This document shows, in pieces, positions 20,089 to 28,454 of a stretch of 28,454 nucleotides of DNA. The DNA comes from Diplocarpon mali. Its lineage: Eukaryota > Ascomycota > Leotiomycetes > Helotiales > Drepanopezizaceae. Under the pieces are notes generated by a model. The model ran no database searches. It was given only the letters and a program-made list of their open reading frames with translations, and had not been told where the DNA came from. Each line of letters opens with the position of its first letter. The stretch's first letter is position 1. The stretch is taken from NCBI GenBank assembly GCA_024741835.1, contig JAENRP010000079.1, positions 138,913-167,366 of the forward strand, in the 5' to 3' direction. A program made the translations under genes and the position numbers.

Positions 20089-21631
20089 TTAGAAGCCGAG
20101 TCCCAAGGCGGCGAAAATGCCTGCCATCGTGACCAAGACGGGGATGACCATGGTACTCGCGCCAGGAGTAACGACAACGTTGGCCGCAGATTCACTCGAG
20201 TTAGACGAGGAACTGCTGGAGCCGGAGCCGGAGCTTGATGACGAGCCTGACTTTCCGCTGCTAGAGCTGCCGCTTGAGGCAGAACCGTCCAAGCCCACCA
20301 TGGATTCAGAGTAAGAATCTCCTCCATACTGACTCGGCGTCACATCCTTCAAACCAGGTCCCTTGCCCGCACCATCCTTGAAAAACTTCTCTGCAAGTTT
20401 CGGCATAGCTGGGATCACGTCTGGCTCAACATCCCAATCGTCTGACCGGGCCGGGCACTCGGAAGCCTTGGTCGTGGGGGAGTAGCCACCGTTATCTTTG
20501 GGATCTGGAGTTGCCTTGAATGCCTTTTCGAGGCGAGCAAAGTCTTCGTTAGGAGTGATTTTACCATCTTCAACAGATACGAGACCATAACCATTTGGCT
20601 CGACGGTGTATTCGTACGCAAGACCACCGGAATATACAGAGGTCATGTTTGGGGAGTAGAGAGCGGCGACCTCACCCCAGTTTCTGGTGTTCGTAATGCA
20701 TCCGTACTCAGCCATGCTGTAATCCATGGTCAGAATGCAGGAGATCCGGGGAGGGGATGGCACTTACAACAGGGGAGATCCGTATCCCTTATATTTTTGA
20801 ACTTTTTTATCCCAACCAGAAAGAGTGAACGACGAAGGGTCACACCAGGAGTAGTCGTTCAAGGCAAAGAAGTTTCCTCGAACACTGTCAGGCCCGCAGT
20901 CGAAGTAGGCCAATTGCTGGTCGACATTCTCAGCGACATCTGCGGCAGCGTATCCAACTGGGATGTCTCGGTAGTCACGTGCAGCAATGTAGGCCTTCAT
21001 ATCTCGTTGCAGAGCCTTGATGTAAGGAGCGGCGATGGTGTTGTTACGCTCATTGATCACTTCATTACCATTGATGATCAGAAGTAGGTTGCTGTACTTG
21101 GCGAAGGTATCGATTGTCGCGAAGATGCTTTGCAGGTACTTCTCGTTGTACGACTGATGCAGCGACGCATTGGTCGCACGGTTGAGCGAAAAGTCGGGTG
21201 TGTTGGCATCAAGAGCTAGGTAGATGCCAGCATCTGCGAGCATTTTCATGCCTTCCTCATGGGAAGCCGAATTGTCAACCGTGTAGATACGGATTGTATT
21301 GATGCCCAGCTTCTTGAAGTTGGCAACATCGCGTTTGAGGTTGGGAATATTAATGAGAGGGTCCTGAGCGTTAGCTGCTCCACCGGGTCTGAGAAGGATG
21401 TTAGTGACGGGCAAGGCGGAGCAACCGGTTGGAGTATAGAACGAACTGGTATGCGACACCCCGAACGTAGAATCTTTTGTCCCCGGCGAAGAAGGCTGTT
21501 GAATTTCAATCAGTATTGGCTTCGGAGCACACGGCAAGGCAATACAAACCATTCCCCTTCACGGATACAATGGGCAGGTCAGCTGCAAACGCAGCAGCCG
21601 CCAGAGACGCCACCACGGCCGTAAACTTCAT
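20089..21631 (-). CDS. GH72 beta-1,3-glucanosyltransferase, Gas/Gel type
   Basis: Four exons (21631-21550, 21495-21447, 21388-20768, 20716-20089; introns 54, 58 and 51 nt) give 459 residues. The small second exon restores the family block FFAGDKRFYVRGVAYQPGG, which confirms the splicing; its donor is a weaker GTTCGT. A signal peptide covers about 1-17. Catalytic residues are Glu153 in INGNEVINERN (acid/base) and Glu254 in FMAEYGC (nucleophile). Conserved cysteines follow (DCGPDSVRGNFF, WCDP, ECPARSDDW). The C-terminus is a Ser/Gly-rich stretch, then ASTMVIPVLVTMAGIFAALG, a GPI-attachment signal. There is no CBM43 module, so it belongs with the short Gel1/Gas-type enzymes. These enzymes cut and religate beta-1,3-glucan chains outside the plasma membrane to elongate wall glucan. 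The 3' end is only 130 nt from the convergent pseudokinase gene. Confidence 0.96.
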
Positions 21632-22519
21632 GTTGACTTGAACTTCAGTCGAGACGGTACAAGATGACAAAATCAGTATCAAGCGCAAGAACAACAGTAA
21701 GAGAAAGAGCTAGAAAGAGAAAGCCGGATCTACTCTCTGAATGAGTGAAGATAAGTCGAGTCCGGGCGATGATGGATGAGAAGGGGGGGAATGGGAACAG
21801 GAGTGATCGAGCAGGAGAAAAGACCGGGCGGATTCTTACCTGGGGCGCCGCATGTTAATAGCTCTCGCCCCAGGAGACCAAAAGACCAAGAGACCAAGAA
21901 TCCCAGAATCCACCGATTCATGGATGCCATAGTCCGAGAATCTTGAACCCCCCTTTATTGCGTAGAGCAATATGCTGTATCTCGTACTATGCGAAGGATA
22001 TTTCCTCCACATCGCAACTCTGGGGTGGTTGATCTTACCGCGGGCTCCGCCACTGTTCTGCCTTCCTGAAGACACCAAGGAACTTGGCTGTGGGGACGGA
22101 CCAATCAGCAGTTGGCTGGCTCCATCTGCTCATTTGTCTGCGGCTGCCAATGTCCCAGAACCCCTGAATACGAGACAGGATGCTTTCTTGGATTGCATGT
22201 CATTCAGGAGACGTGCACTTGGCGACTGGGTACTTGATACGTGTCAATCAACCTTGAGCCCAGGGGCTATTTTCGGATTATCCGAGTCTATTATGTACAA
22301 GCACTGAAAGAGATATCCAGAACATATTTCCCTCTCTAAGCAAAATACGGCTATTCATATTCGAGCTAAGCAGGACGAGGACGCCACTGTGCGCGCCTCG
22401 TCGAGCAGAACACCCGTAGACTACGAGCACCAGCGCCAGCACAAATACTCCCGGAGGTTTGGAACCAAGATGCGCAAATACGCCGTCATCTAGTTGGCCG
22501 ATCCGAGGCCCGATCTCAT
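21632..22519. other. Intergenic region upstream of GH72 gene
   Basis: These 888 nt run from the GH72 start to the 3' end of the TCF25/Rqc1 gene. The purine-rich stretch directly above the GH72 ATG (about 21690-21730 on the plus strand, pyrimidine-rich on the coding strand) is typical of fungal promoters and 5' UTRs. Small frames on both strands have no domain. Confidence 0.5.
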
Positions 22520-24777
22520 CTAGGGATTCATCGGCCCGGACAGGTCATCATTATCAACGCTCTCTCGTCTGATCTGTTCTGGCATATCATCGTTTGACTC
22601 TGCGTCCTGCCTCTCCACGGGCGTCCCTGCTCCCCAGAGCATATTTAATAGTCGTCTCGCCATGCCGACGGGAGCCCGACTGGATCCGCCATCGATACCA
22701 TCTGGATCGCCGTCATCAGGAACCTGTCTTGGCAACCCAGCTTCATGGTCTTCGATTTCCCTGCGTAGCATCTCCAGCACTTCAGGATCCATAAGCTCCT
22801 GATTTTGGATGTCCATCTCATCGTCGTCTGAACCACGCCGGAAGCCGGGCATTAGTTCTCGCATGGCTGCAAACGGGTTAAAAAAGTTTCCAAACGCGTT
22901 TCCCGGCGCTCCCCGATCTCGCCCTTGAATCGCCGCACGTTGGTGCTCGTATGAATACACGTTGGCATCTGGCGGCAATGGGTCCGAATCTGAATTGTTA
23001 GATCTGTGCAGTAAGTGACTAGGTGCGAGAGCCATGAGAGCCGGTGTGTTGTCCAAATAGACAAAACGCACCACGTCAAGTGTCATGTTCGAGTTGTCGA
23101 GTTCTGGTATGGAGGCGACATCGACCTTTGTGATCGTGTGTGCAATCTCCATCAGCAACGCAGTAGCTTCCGGAGTGTTCCAAAGATCTTTCGTTTGTAG
23201 TACGTACATCTCCGTAAAGAGAGACTCGGCCTCTGTCCGCGGCGATGACCCCCAGATGCTAGGCGGAGCATCGAGAGACAGCTCCTTGAACAAGTGTGTA
23301 AACAACCAAGGGAGCTTCTGCATCGAATCTGCAAGCATGGCCCTGCATTTTGCACTCTCTCTTAGCTGCAGGGCTGCGAAGGCGAGAGACGGAGTGGTAT
23401 GCGATGCTGCTTGACATTTTCCAAGATAAGAAGGCGTCCATATCTCGGAACTCTCGCTTTCGGCCATTTCCAGTAGCCAGCTGAATTCCCTCGCTTTGAG
23501 AGAGAGTTGGTGGATAAGGAGCCGCATGCAATACGGGTCTCCTTCTGGATCAAGACTGAGGATCAATTTAGCCCATTCCAGTGCCGTGCGGTACGTTCCC
23601 TTCATGAGCAGAGACTTGATATATTGATAAGCGGCTAGCCAAAGCTCTCTGTTCTCGGGTCGAGCGAAGTCCAATCGAGCTTTGCCTTGGGACAACTTGG
23701 TACCGAATAGGGAGATCGATGCTCGACCAAAACTGAACAGTGCACGCTCCAAGAGATCTGCTGATAGTGCATGATCGGTCTGATCTTTGGCGATCTTGCT
23801 GACTTGAATAAGGAGAGAGATGTGGTAGGCTACTATTTGTTAACAGTGCCCGAGGTGGCAGGAGATAACGTACGGTTTCGCGTCAGAAGTGCAATCAAGT
23901 TCTGAGGATCTCCCATCTCAACGAATCCAAAGAATGTCTGCTGTAATGCTTGATACGTCTGATCGTGAACGAAGCGGAACTCTACTGTTCCATCATCCGT
24001 CTTGTCGTCGACGACCGCCATAGTCAGCCCTCCAGTGGTTGCCCTAGGCCAATCTTCCTTTCCTTGTATGAATATGTTCCTCCGTACGGTAAGCTCTGAT
24101 AGTCCTTTTCCTGGGAGATGTTGCCCTTTCAGAGCAGTCTCCAAATCAACTTGCTGGTTCTGACCCCGTTGCCTGGGTCTTCTACCTCCTCGTCCGGTAG
24201 ATCCGCCTGGCTCATCCATCAATTCCACTGCCGCCTTGCCAAATAGGTTGCGCATTTCGTTGGCCACCTTTAAGTGTTGCGAATTAATCCCTAATAAAGT
24301 GCATACCCTCTCGTATTCCGGGTCGACAGTCAGCCTAGTGTCTGTCTGAACGCCACCAGCCGGTTTCTTGATCGCCAGCTCCTTCAGTGCAACGTCGATA
24401 TCATCGAAAATATTTGCAGGCTTGATGGTTCCAGCTGTATTATTTTTAGCCTCGTTGGCATTCTTCTTCTTTTTCTGCTTCTCCTTCTTCTTCGATTTCT
24501 TGGGTTTCTTTGAGTATGGCGGAGTAGCTGTCACTGTCATAACTGGCTCCGCAGTTCCAGCTTCCTCTCCACTCTGGTTCTGTTCATCTTCTTCTTCTCC
24601 AATGCCGTCCTCGAGATCTGCAAGGTCTGCGAAAGAGAAAGCGAGCTTCGATATCGTAGCTGCTACGGGCTCGTCATCTAATTCCTCCTCTTCCCTCTCA
24701 TGTTGAGAATGAAGTTGCGCCAGCTCCAGTTCTCGTTGTTGTTGCCGCTGCAACTTTCGTAATTGACGACTCGACAT
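22520..24777 (-). CDS. TCF25/Rqc1-like ribosome quality control factor
   Basis: Two exons (24777-23874, 23829-22520; a 44-nt GTACGT-TAG intron, phase 1) give 737 residues. The frame is open a further 80 codons upstream, but ATG 24777 starts MSSRQLRKLQRQQQ, the usual beginning of the family, so I chose it. Order: basic start; acidic segment (about 30-70); lysine-rich nuclear/RNA-binding-type tract (KKPKKSKKKEKQKKKK, about 90-105); then the TCF25 domain with FRFVHDQTYQALQQTFFGFV, NPYHISLLIQ across the splice junction, and helical repeats to about 600; and an acidic C-terminal tail. Yeast Rqc1 works with Ltn1, Rqc2 and Cdc48 on stalled 60S subunits, promoting correct polyubiquitin chains on nascent peptides. 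The acceptor is a tandem TAGTAG. It is divergent from the PTC5-like gene, 439 nt away. Confidence 0.92.
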
Positions 24778-25216
24778 ACTGGTGATCTCTGACTTTGCCC
24801 GATATTGATTGCAAGTGCCCGAAGCAGAAAAATCAAGTGAGTAACTAGGCTTTTCGTTGGTTATTGGCGAATGACGCATTCCATCGGTCGAACCTTTATC
24901 CGGATTTGGCCTCCTCCAGCGAGTTCCCAGCAAGTAACCGCCCGCTGGGATAAAGCTCGGTCTGAACATCACTCGGCCCGTCGAATCTTCAAAAGCAAAA
25001 ATTCTTGATGCGTTCAAAATGCAGTGACATTAAAGACCGTTCCTGTTGCAACACCGGATCACTCTATTTTTCATCACGAAGCTCCTCGCATCTGTTTCTC
25101 TCCCAGTCGTGGTACAAGGAGCGCGTCCCAAGCCCCGTGGAAATAGAGAAGCTGTCTACGAAAGCACCAGCCTCAGACTATTCTCTGAGCTGCTCACCAC
25201 CATAAATTACAATTCA
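24778..25216. promoter_or_regulatory. Divergent promoter region, TCF25/Rqc1 and PTC5
   Basis: These 439 nt separate two divergently transcribed core genes and should carry both promoters. No TATA box or named site is convincing. The left half stays open in frame with the TCF25 gene (to 25017), probably by chance. Confidence 0.5.
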
Positions 25217-27179
25217 ATGCATCGAGCAGTAGTCAGAACCTTCCGGACCGCCCGTCTCGTACCCTCATGGAATCTTGGCCTGCGACTTCGAGCAGGGCCC
25301 TTCCAATCTTCGATCTATGCCCTAGGCACTCGACACACGTCTAGCCGCTCAAACCGCACCAAATATACACCAAAAACTCCTTTGAAAGTCCAGTCTCCCG
25401 CGATCGCTGTGGATGGGTCCTATTCTATGTATTATCGCAGATTTTTTGTCGCCGGTGTATCTGCGCTGGTGGGCTACGGTGCCTGGTATACGTACAAGTA
25501 CCAGGCTGGGGACTTCGCATACGAATCAAATTCCATTTCAGAGGCCCAAAAGTCCCGGGACTTGACGGCTTCCCTCGCAGCCTCTACTCCTCTGCCAAAT
25601 GGCGAGCCGAACGTGGCGAGAAAGGCCTTGATCGTTGGGGCAGACTCGCTGTACACTAGTATTATCCCAGGCGACGTGCCGATATCCAAAAATACAGACG
25701 AGTCAGGCAGGAAAGTCTTGGAGATGTTGACACCGGAGCAAGCCACACAGAAGTTGAGGAGAAACGAAGAATCATATCTTGTAGGCCGTGGGCAGGGGGT
25801 TGTTAGATACGATGTTGTCCAGGTACCCAGTAACGACCCGATTGAGGATGATCATGTCGAAAAAATTATCGAGCTCCCCCAATCACCAGCAGCTACTACT
25901 GGTGAGGGACGTCTCACGAGCGATTGGATGTTCTGGGGAGTATTTGATGGTCATTCGTAAGTACTTGCAGGTCGCAGGTGGACCTATCTAACATCATTAG
26001 GGGCTGGACGACGTCTGCGAAGCTTCGACAAGTCCTAGTGAGCTTCGTAGCTCGTGAATTAAACTCTACATACAAAGCCGCTCTCGCTGATCCCTCTATC
26101 AACTCCCCATCTTCCGAAGCCATCGAAGCAGCCATCAAGACTGGCTTCAACCGATTGGATCATGAGATTGTACATGATAGTGTCGAGAAGGTCCTGAAAG
26201 CTAACTCGAAACTCGTGGCTGCCGAGCTCCTGGCACCAGCTCTGTCTGGATCCTGCGCGCTTCTATCCTTCTATGATAGTAGTAGCAAACTCCTGCGAGT
26301 GGCTTGTACTGGTGACTCTCGTGCCATCCTTGGCCGACGTGGTGACTCTGGGAAATGGGTAGCAACACCTCTATCTGTCGACCAAACCGGCAGCAACCCC
26401 GACGAAGAAGCTCGCATGCAGAAGCAACATCCGGGAGAGCCCAATGTTATCCGGAATGGCCGGGTTTTGGGAGGCTTGGAACCGTCTCGTGCATTTGGAG
26501 ACGCGACCTACAAGTGGACTCGCGAAGTCTCTGAACGTCTGAAGCAATCGTTCTTTGGCCGTACTCCTTCTCAACTCCTCCGCACTCCACCTTATGTGAC
26601 TGCGGAACCTGTTGTCACCACTACTAAAATTCAGCCTGAGAAAGGCGACTTCGTCGTCATGGCCACGGATGGTCTGTGGGAAATGCTCACAAACGAAGAG
26701 GTGGTAGGTCTCGTTGGCCAATGGATCGAGAAAAAATCGGGGGAGTCGAATACTAGCTCTTGGGCCAAGATATTCAGTCAGCAGAAAGGACTCCCAGTTG
26801 AGCAGGGCAATAAGAAGGGCGGAATCATGGATGGCCAGAAAACACCAATCAGACAACAACAATGGGGTGTCAAAGAAGGCGAAGCAGGGAGATTTTTAGT
26901 AGAGGATCAGAACGTTGCCACACATTTGGTTAGAAACGCCTTAGGTGGAAAAGATAAGGACATGGTTTGTGCACTACTAACTTTGCCAGCGCCGTATTCC
27001 AGGCGGTATAGGTGTGTTCTATTTCCCTGTGGCTATATTCGTGTTCATCCAGACTAATGATATCTAGGGACGACTTGACAGTTCAAGTCATCTTCTTTGG
27101 TGATAATAACAAGAGTGGAGATGTAGTTATCAATAAGGAAGCTAGTGCACGTGAGAGAGATCTCAAGGCTAAGCTATAG
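25217..27179 (+). CDS. PTC5: Mitochondrial PP2C phosphatase, Ptc5/PDP-like
   Basis: Three exons (25217-25956, 26001-27011, 27068-27179; introns 44 and 56 nt, both phase 2) give 620 residues. The N-terminus is rich in Arg, Ser and hydrophobic residues with no acidic ones (MHRAVVRTFRTARLVPSW), a mitochondrial presequence, followed by a membrane segment at about 76-94. PP2C motifs in order: RYDVVQVPSNDPIEDDH (197-213), DGHSGW (244-249, across intron 1), SCALLSFYD, TGDSRAILG (350-358), SRAFGD (409-414), ATDGLWE (468-474) and the last metal-binding motif DDLTV (585-589), restored only by splicing intron 2. Yeast Ptc5 dephosphorylates and activates the pyruvate dehydrogenase E1-alpha subunit in mitochondria; the SNDPIEDDH form is typical of that clade. 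Its stop codon is about 1.2 kb from the telomere repeats. Confidence 0.95.
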
Positions 27180-28397
27180 ATTATTGTTGCGCTAAACCTG
27201 CGTGTACTATAAGAATTTCAGCTATAGTGATTCTTTCTAGTTTTTTTTCAGTTCTGATAATAACGCTTAGGTAGTATGGAAAGCGTCCGCGTTAGTATGA
27301 ACTCTCTCTTGATTATCCTCTTGCTCGGTGTAGTATAATTGCTGCGTAGTGAGCACCTCCTATTGAAATTAGCTCCTAGAGTTACTCACGGAGCCAAAGA
27401 ATGAGGTTGTGAAGGCCTCCTTGAGAGATGTATATTTTTGGAGGTCGAGTCTTATAAGAAATTCTAAATACTGTAGAGAACTGAATCGAAGAGATCCCGT
27501 GATAGGAAGTCATATGATTGGCATGTGAGGGCTGAAGGATAAATACCAGACCTTCTATTGTACTTTAGAAACTACGCTGGCGCGCAACGCCAATAACTTA
27601 AAATACACCCCAAACCTGGTATTGCTCCTAACAATTCTTCGAGGCTTGCCCAATTGTAGTGCTTCCTCTTTTGTTTTGATTCTCTATAAGGCCTCCTCTG
27701 TGTGTTCCCCCTTGTGACCCTATTGCCTTAACCTTCTCTGAGTCCATTTCCAATTCCTTTATAACATTTAGCATAAATCAAAGGTACTTCGTATTAAATA
27801 TTTTTATAGGGAGAACATATAAAGAGGAGGTCTTAAAGAGAATCAAAACAGAAGAGGAAGCACCAAATTAGGCAAGCCTTAAAGTGGTATTAGGAACAAT
27901 TCCTAAGTTGGAGGTGTGTTTAAGGTTATTGGCGTTGCGCGCCCTTTTACGGTATATAGTAGGTCTGGTATTTATCCTTTATCCTATATATAGAACTTCC
28001 TATTATAGGATCTCCTGTCTTTATATTTGTTTTAAATGATAAAAGTAGCGGCCCCTGCTACTATTAGTAATAACTCTATAATCAGGTTAAAGAAAACATA
28101 TCAATCATCCTTTGCCAAAACCATAAATGCAAGAAGAGAAAATAATCAAAATGTATAAACTAAAGCTATCATTTTCATTATCTGAAGAGAGTTTCCTTAC
28201 TAAGGAATTCATTTTATATAAACGCCTCTTATACTCATGGGCGAGGCTTAGGAGTCACGAAAATAAATGAGCGAAGAAGCTTAATTTAGAACCATTATAG
28301 AATTGTAAAAAATCAAAAAGGGAATAATTATAAATCTTCAATTTCCTCTGTTTTCTTCAAAGGTTTAGAAAAACTATCCCCTCACTAGATGTGGTTC
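27180..28397. other. AT-rich subtelomere without a gene
   Basis: Base composition drops sharply after the PTC5 stop to strongly AT-rich sequence with many TA steps. No open frame of useful length is visible on either strand. The main structure is an imperfect inverted repeat (27490-27710 against 27809-28014). A 6-bp stem hairpin (AGTAGC / GCTACT) lies at 28044-28062. No helicase gene or tandem subtelomeric repeat is present. Confidence 0.75.
27490..28014. repeat. Large imperfect inverted repeat, about 200-bp arms
   Basis: The left arm (about 27490-27710) and the right arm (about 27809-28014) are reverse complements over most of their length, around a spacer of about 98 nt. Two 19-nt blocks are exact: AAGGATAAATACCAGACCT (27535-27553; complement at 27961-27979) and GGCGCGCAACGCCAATAAC (27579-27597; complement at 27925-27943). 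A stretch around TGTTTTGATTCTCT near 27671-27685 also matches. Between the exact blocks the spacing differs by a few bases. Many differences are C/T or G/A, as expected after RIP or drift. It could be a foldback/MITE-type element or two inverted copies of a subtelomeric repeat. Confidence 0.85.
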
Positions 28398-28454
28398 TTA
28401 GGGTTAGGGTTAGGGTTAGGGTTAGGGTTAGGGTTAGGGTTAGGGTTAGGGTTA
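28398..28454 (+). repeat. Telomere repeat array (TTAGGG)n
   Basis: Nine perfect TTAGGG units plus TTA reach the end of the window. The G-rich strand runs 5' to 3' outward, so this is a right-hand chromosome end. The repeats begin abruptly after GTGGTTC with no degenerate transition zone. Confidence 0.99.

Noticed and set aside
21972..22307. 111-codon plus-strand frame upstream of the GH72 gene
   Set aside because: No recognisable domain; it lies in the expected promoter/5' UTR of the opposite-strand gene.
24778..25017. 80-residue N-terminal extension of the TCF25/Rqc1 frame
   Set aside because: Family proteins begin at MSSRQLRKL-type sequence; the upstream part has no similarity and would crowd the divergent PTC5 promoter.
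27180..28397. Possible telomere-linked helicase or transposase remnant
   Set aside because: No frame with helicase or transposase motifs is visible; stops are dense in all frames.
1..28454. CRISPR array, prophage or bacterial operon
   Set aside because: Introns, telomere and gene content are eukaryotic; the tandem repeats present have no spacers.

Overview
The window is the right-hand end of a linear chromosome from a filamentous ascomycete (Pezizomycotina; Leotiomycetes is possible, but this is only an impression). The evidence is small spliceosomal introns of about 44-171 nt with GTANGT-type donors, fungus-specific cell-wall genes (GH72, DFG5/DCW1-type GH76), a CYS-3/MetR-type bZIP gene, and a 3' end of about 9.5 TTAGGG telomere repeats running off the window. 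Exon-intron structures were worked out by hand from splice sites, reading phase and family conservation.

Layout, left to right. (1) 1-2867 is GC-rich sequence with no gene I can recognise, carrying a 14-bp pyrimidine minisatellite, an 11-bp tandem repeat and G runs. (2) 2969-3934 (+) is a very GC-rich DODA/LigB-type extradiol dioxygenase with a TATA box and two candidate starts. (3) 4594-5904 (-) is a CYS-3/MetR-like bZIP sulfur regulator with an unusually long intron. (4) 7370-8566 (-) is ATG3, and 9304-10492 (-) is the electron transfer flavoprotein beta subunit. (5) 10894-12348 (-) is a GPI-anchored GH76 DFG5/DCW1-like protein. (6) 13437-15365 (-) is an intronless fusion of a PPCDC/Hal3-like flavoprotein fold, an F-box-like segment and ankyrin-like repeats, lacking the PPCDC catalytic residues. 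(7) 16204-18193 (+) is a membrane-anchored GT90/CAP10-type glycosyltransferase. (8) 18723-19958 (+) is a probable pseudokinase. (9) 20089-21631 (-) is a GPI-anchored GH72 beta-1,3-glucanosyltransferase. (10) 22520-24777 (-) is a TCF25/Rqc1-like ribosome quality-control factor, divergent from (11) 25217-27179 (+), a mitochondrial PP2C of the Ptc5/PDP type. (12) 27180-28397 is an AT-rich subtelomere with a large imperfect inverted repeat, and 28398-28454 is the telomere.

The genes do not form an obvious pathway cluster. Most are single-copy-type housekeeping genes (autophagy, mitochondrial beta-oxidation electron transfer, PDH phosphatase, ribosome quality control), with three wall or glycan genes (GH76, GT90, GH72) spread over 11 kb. 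The most notable points are the catalytically dead flavoprotein/F-box/ankyrin fusion, the pseudokinase, the subtelomeric inverted repeat, and a core gene ending only about 1.2 kb from the telomere.
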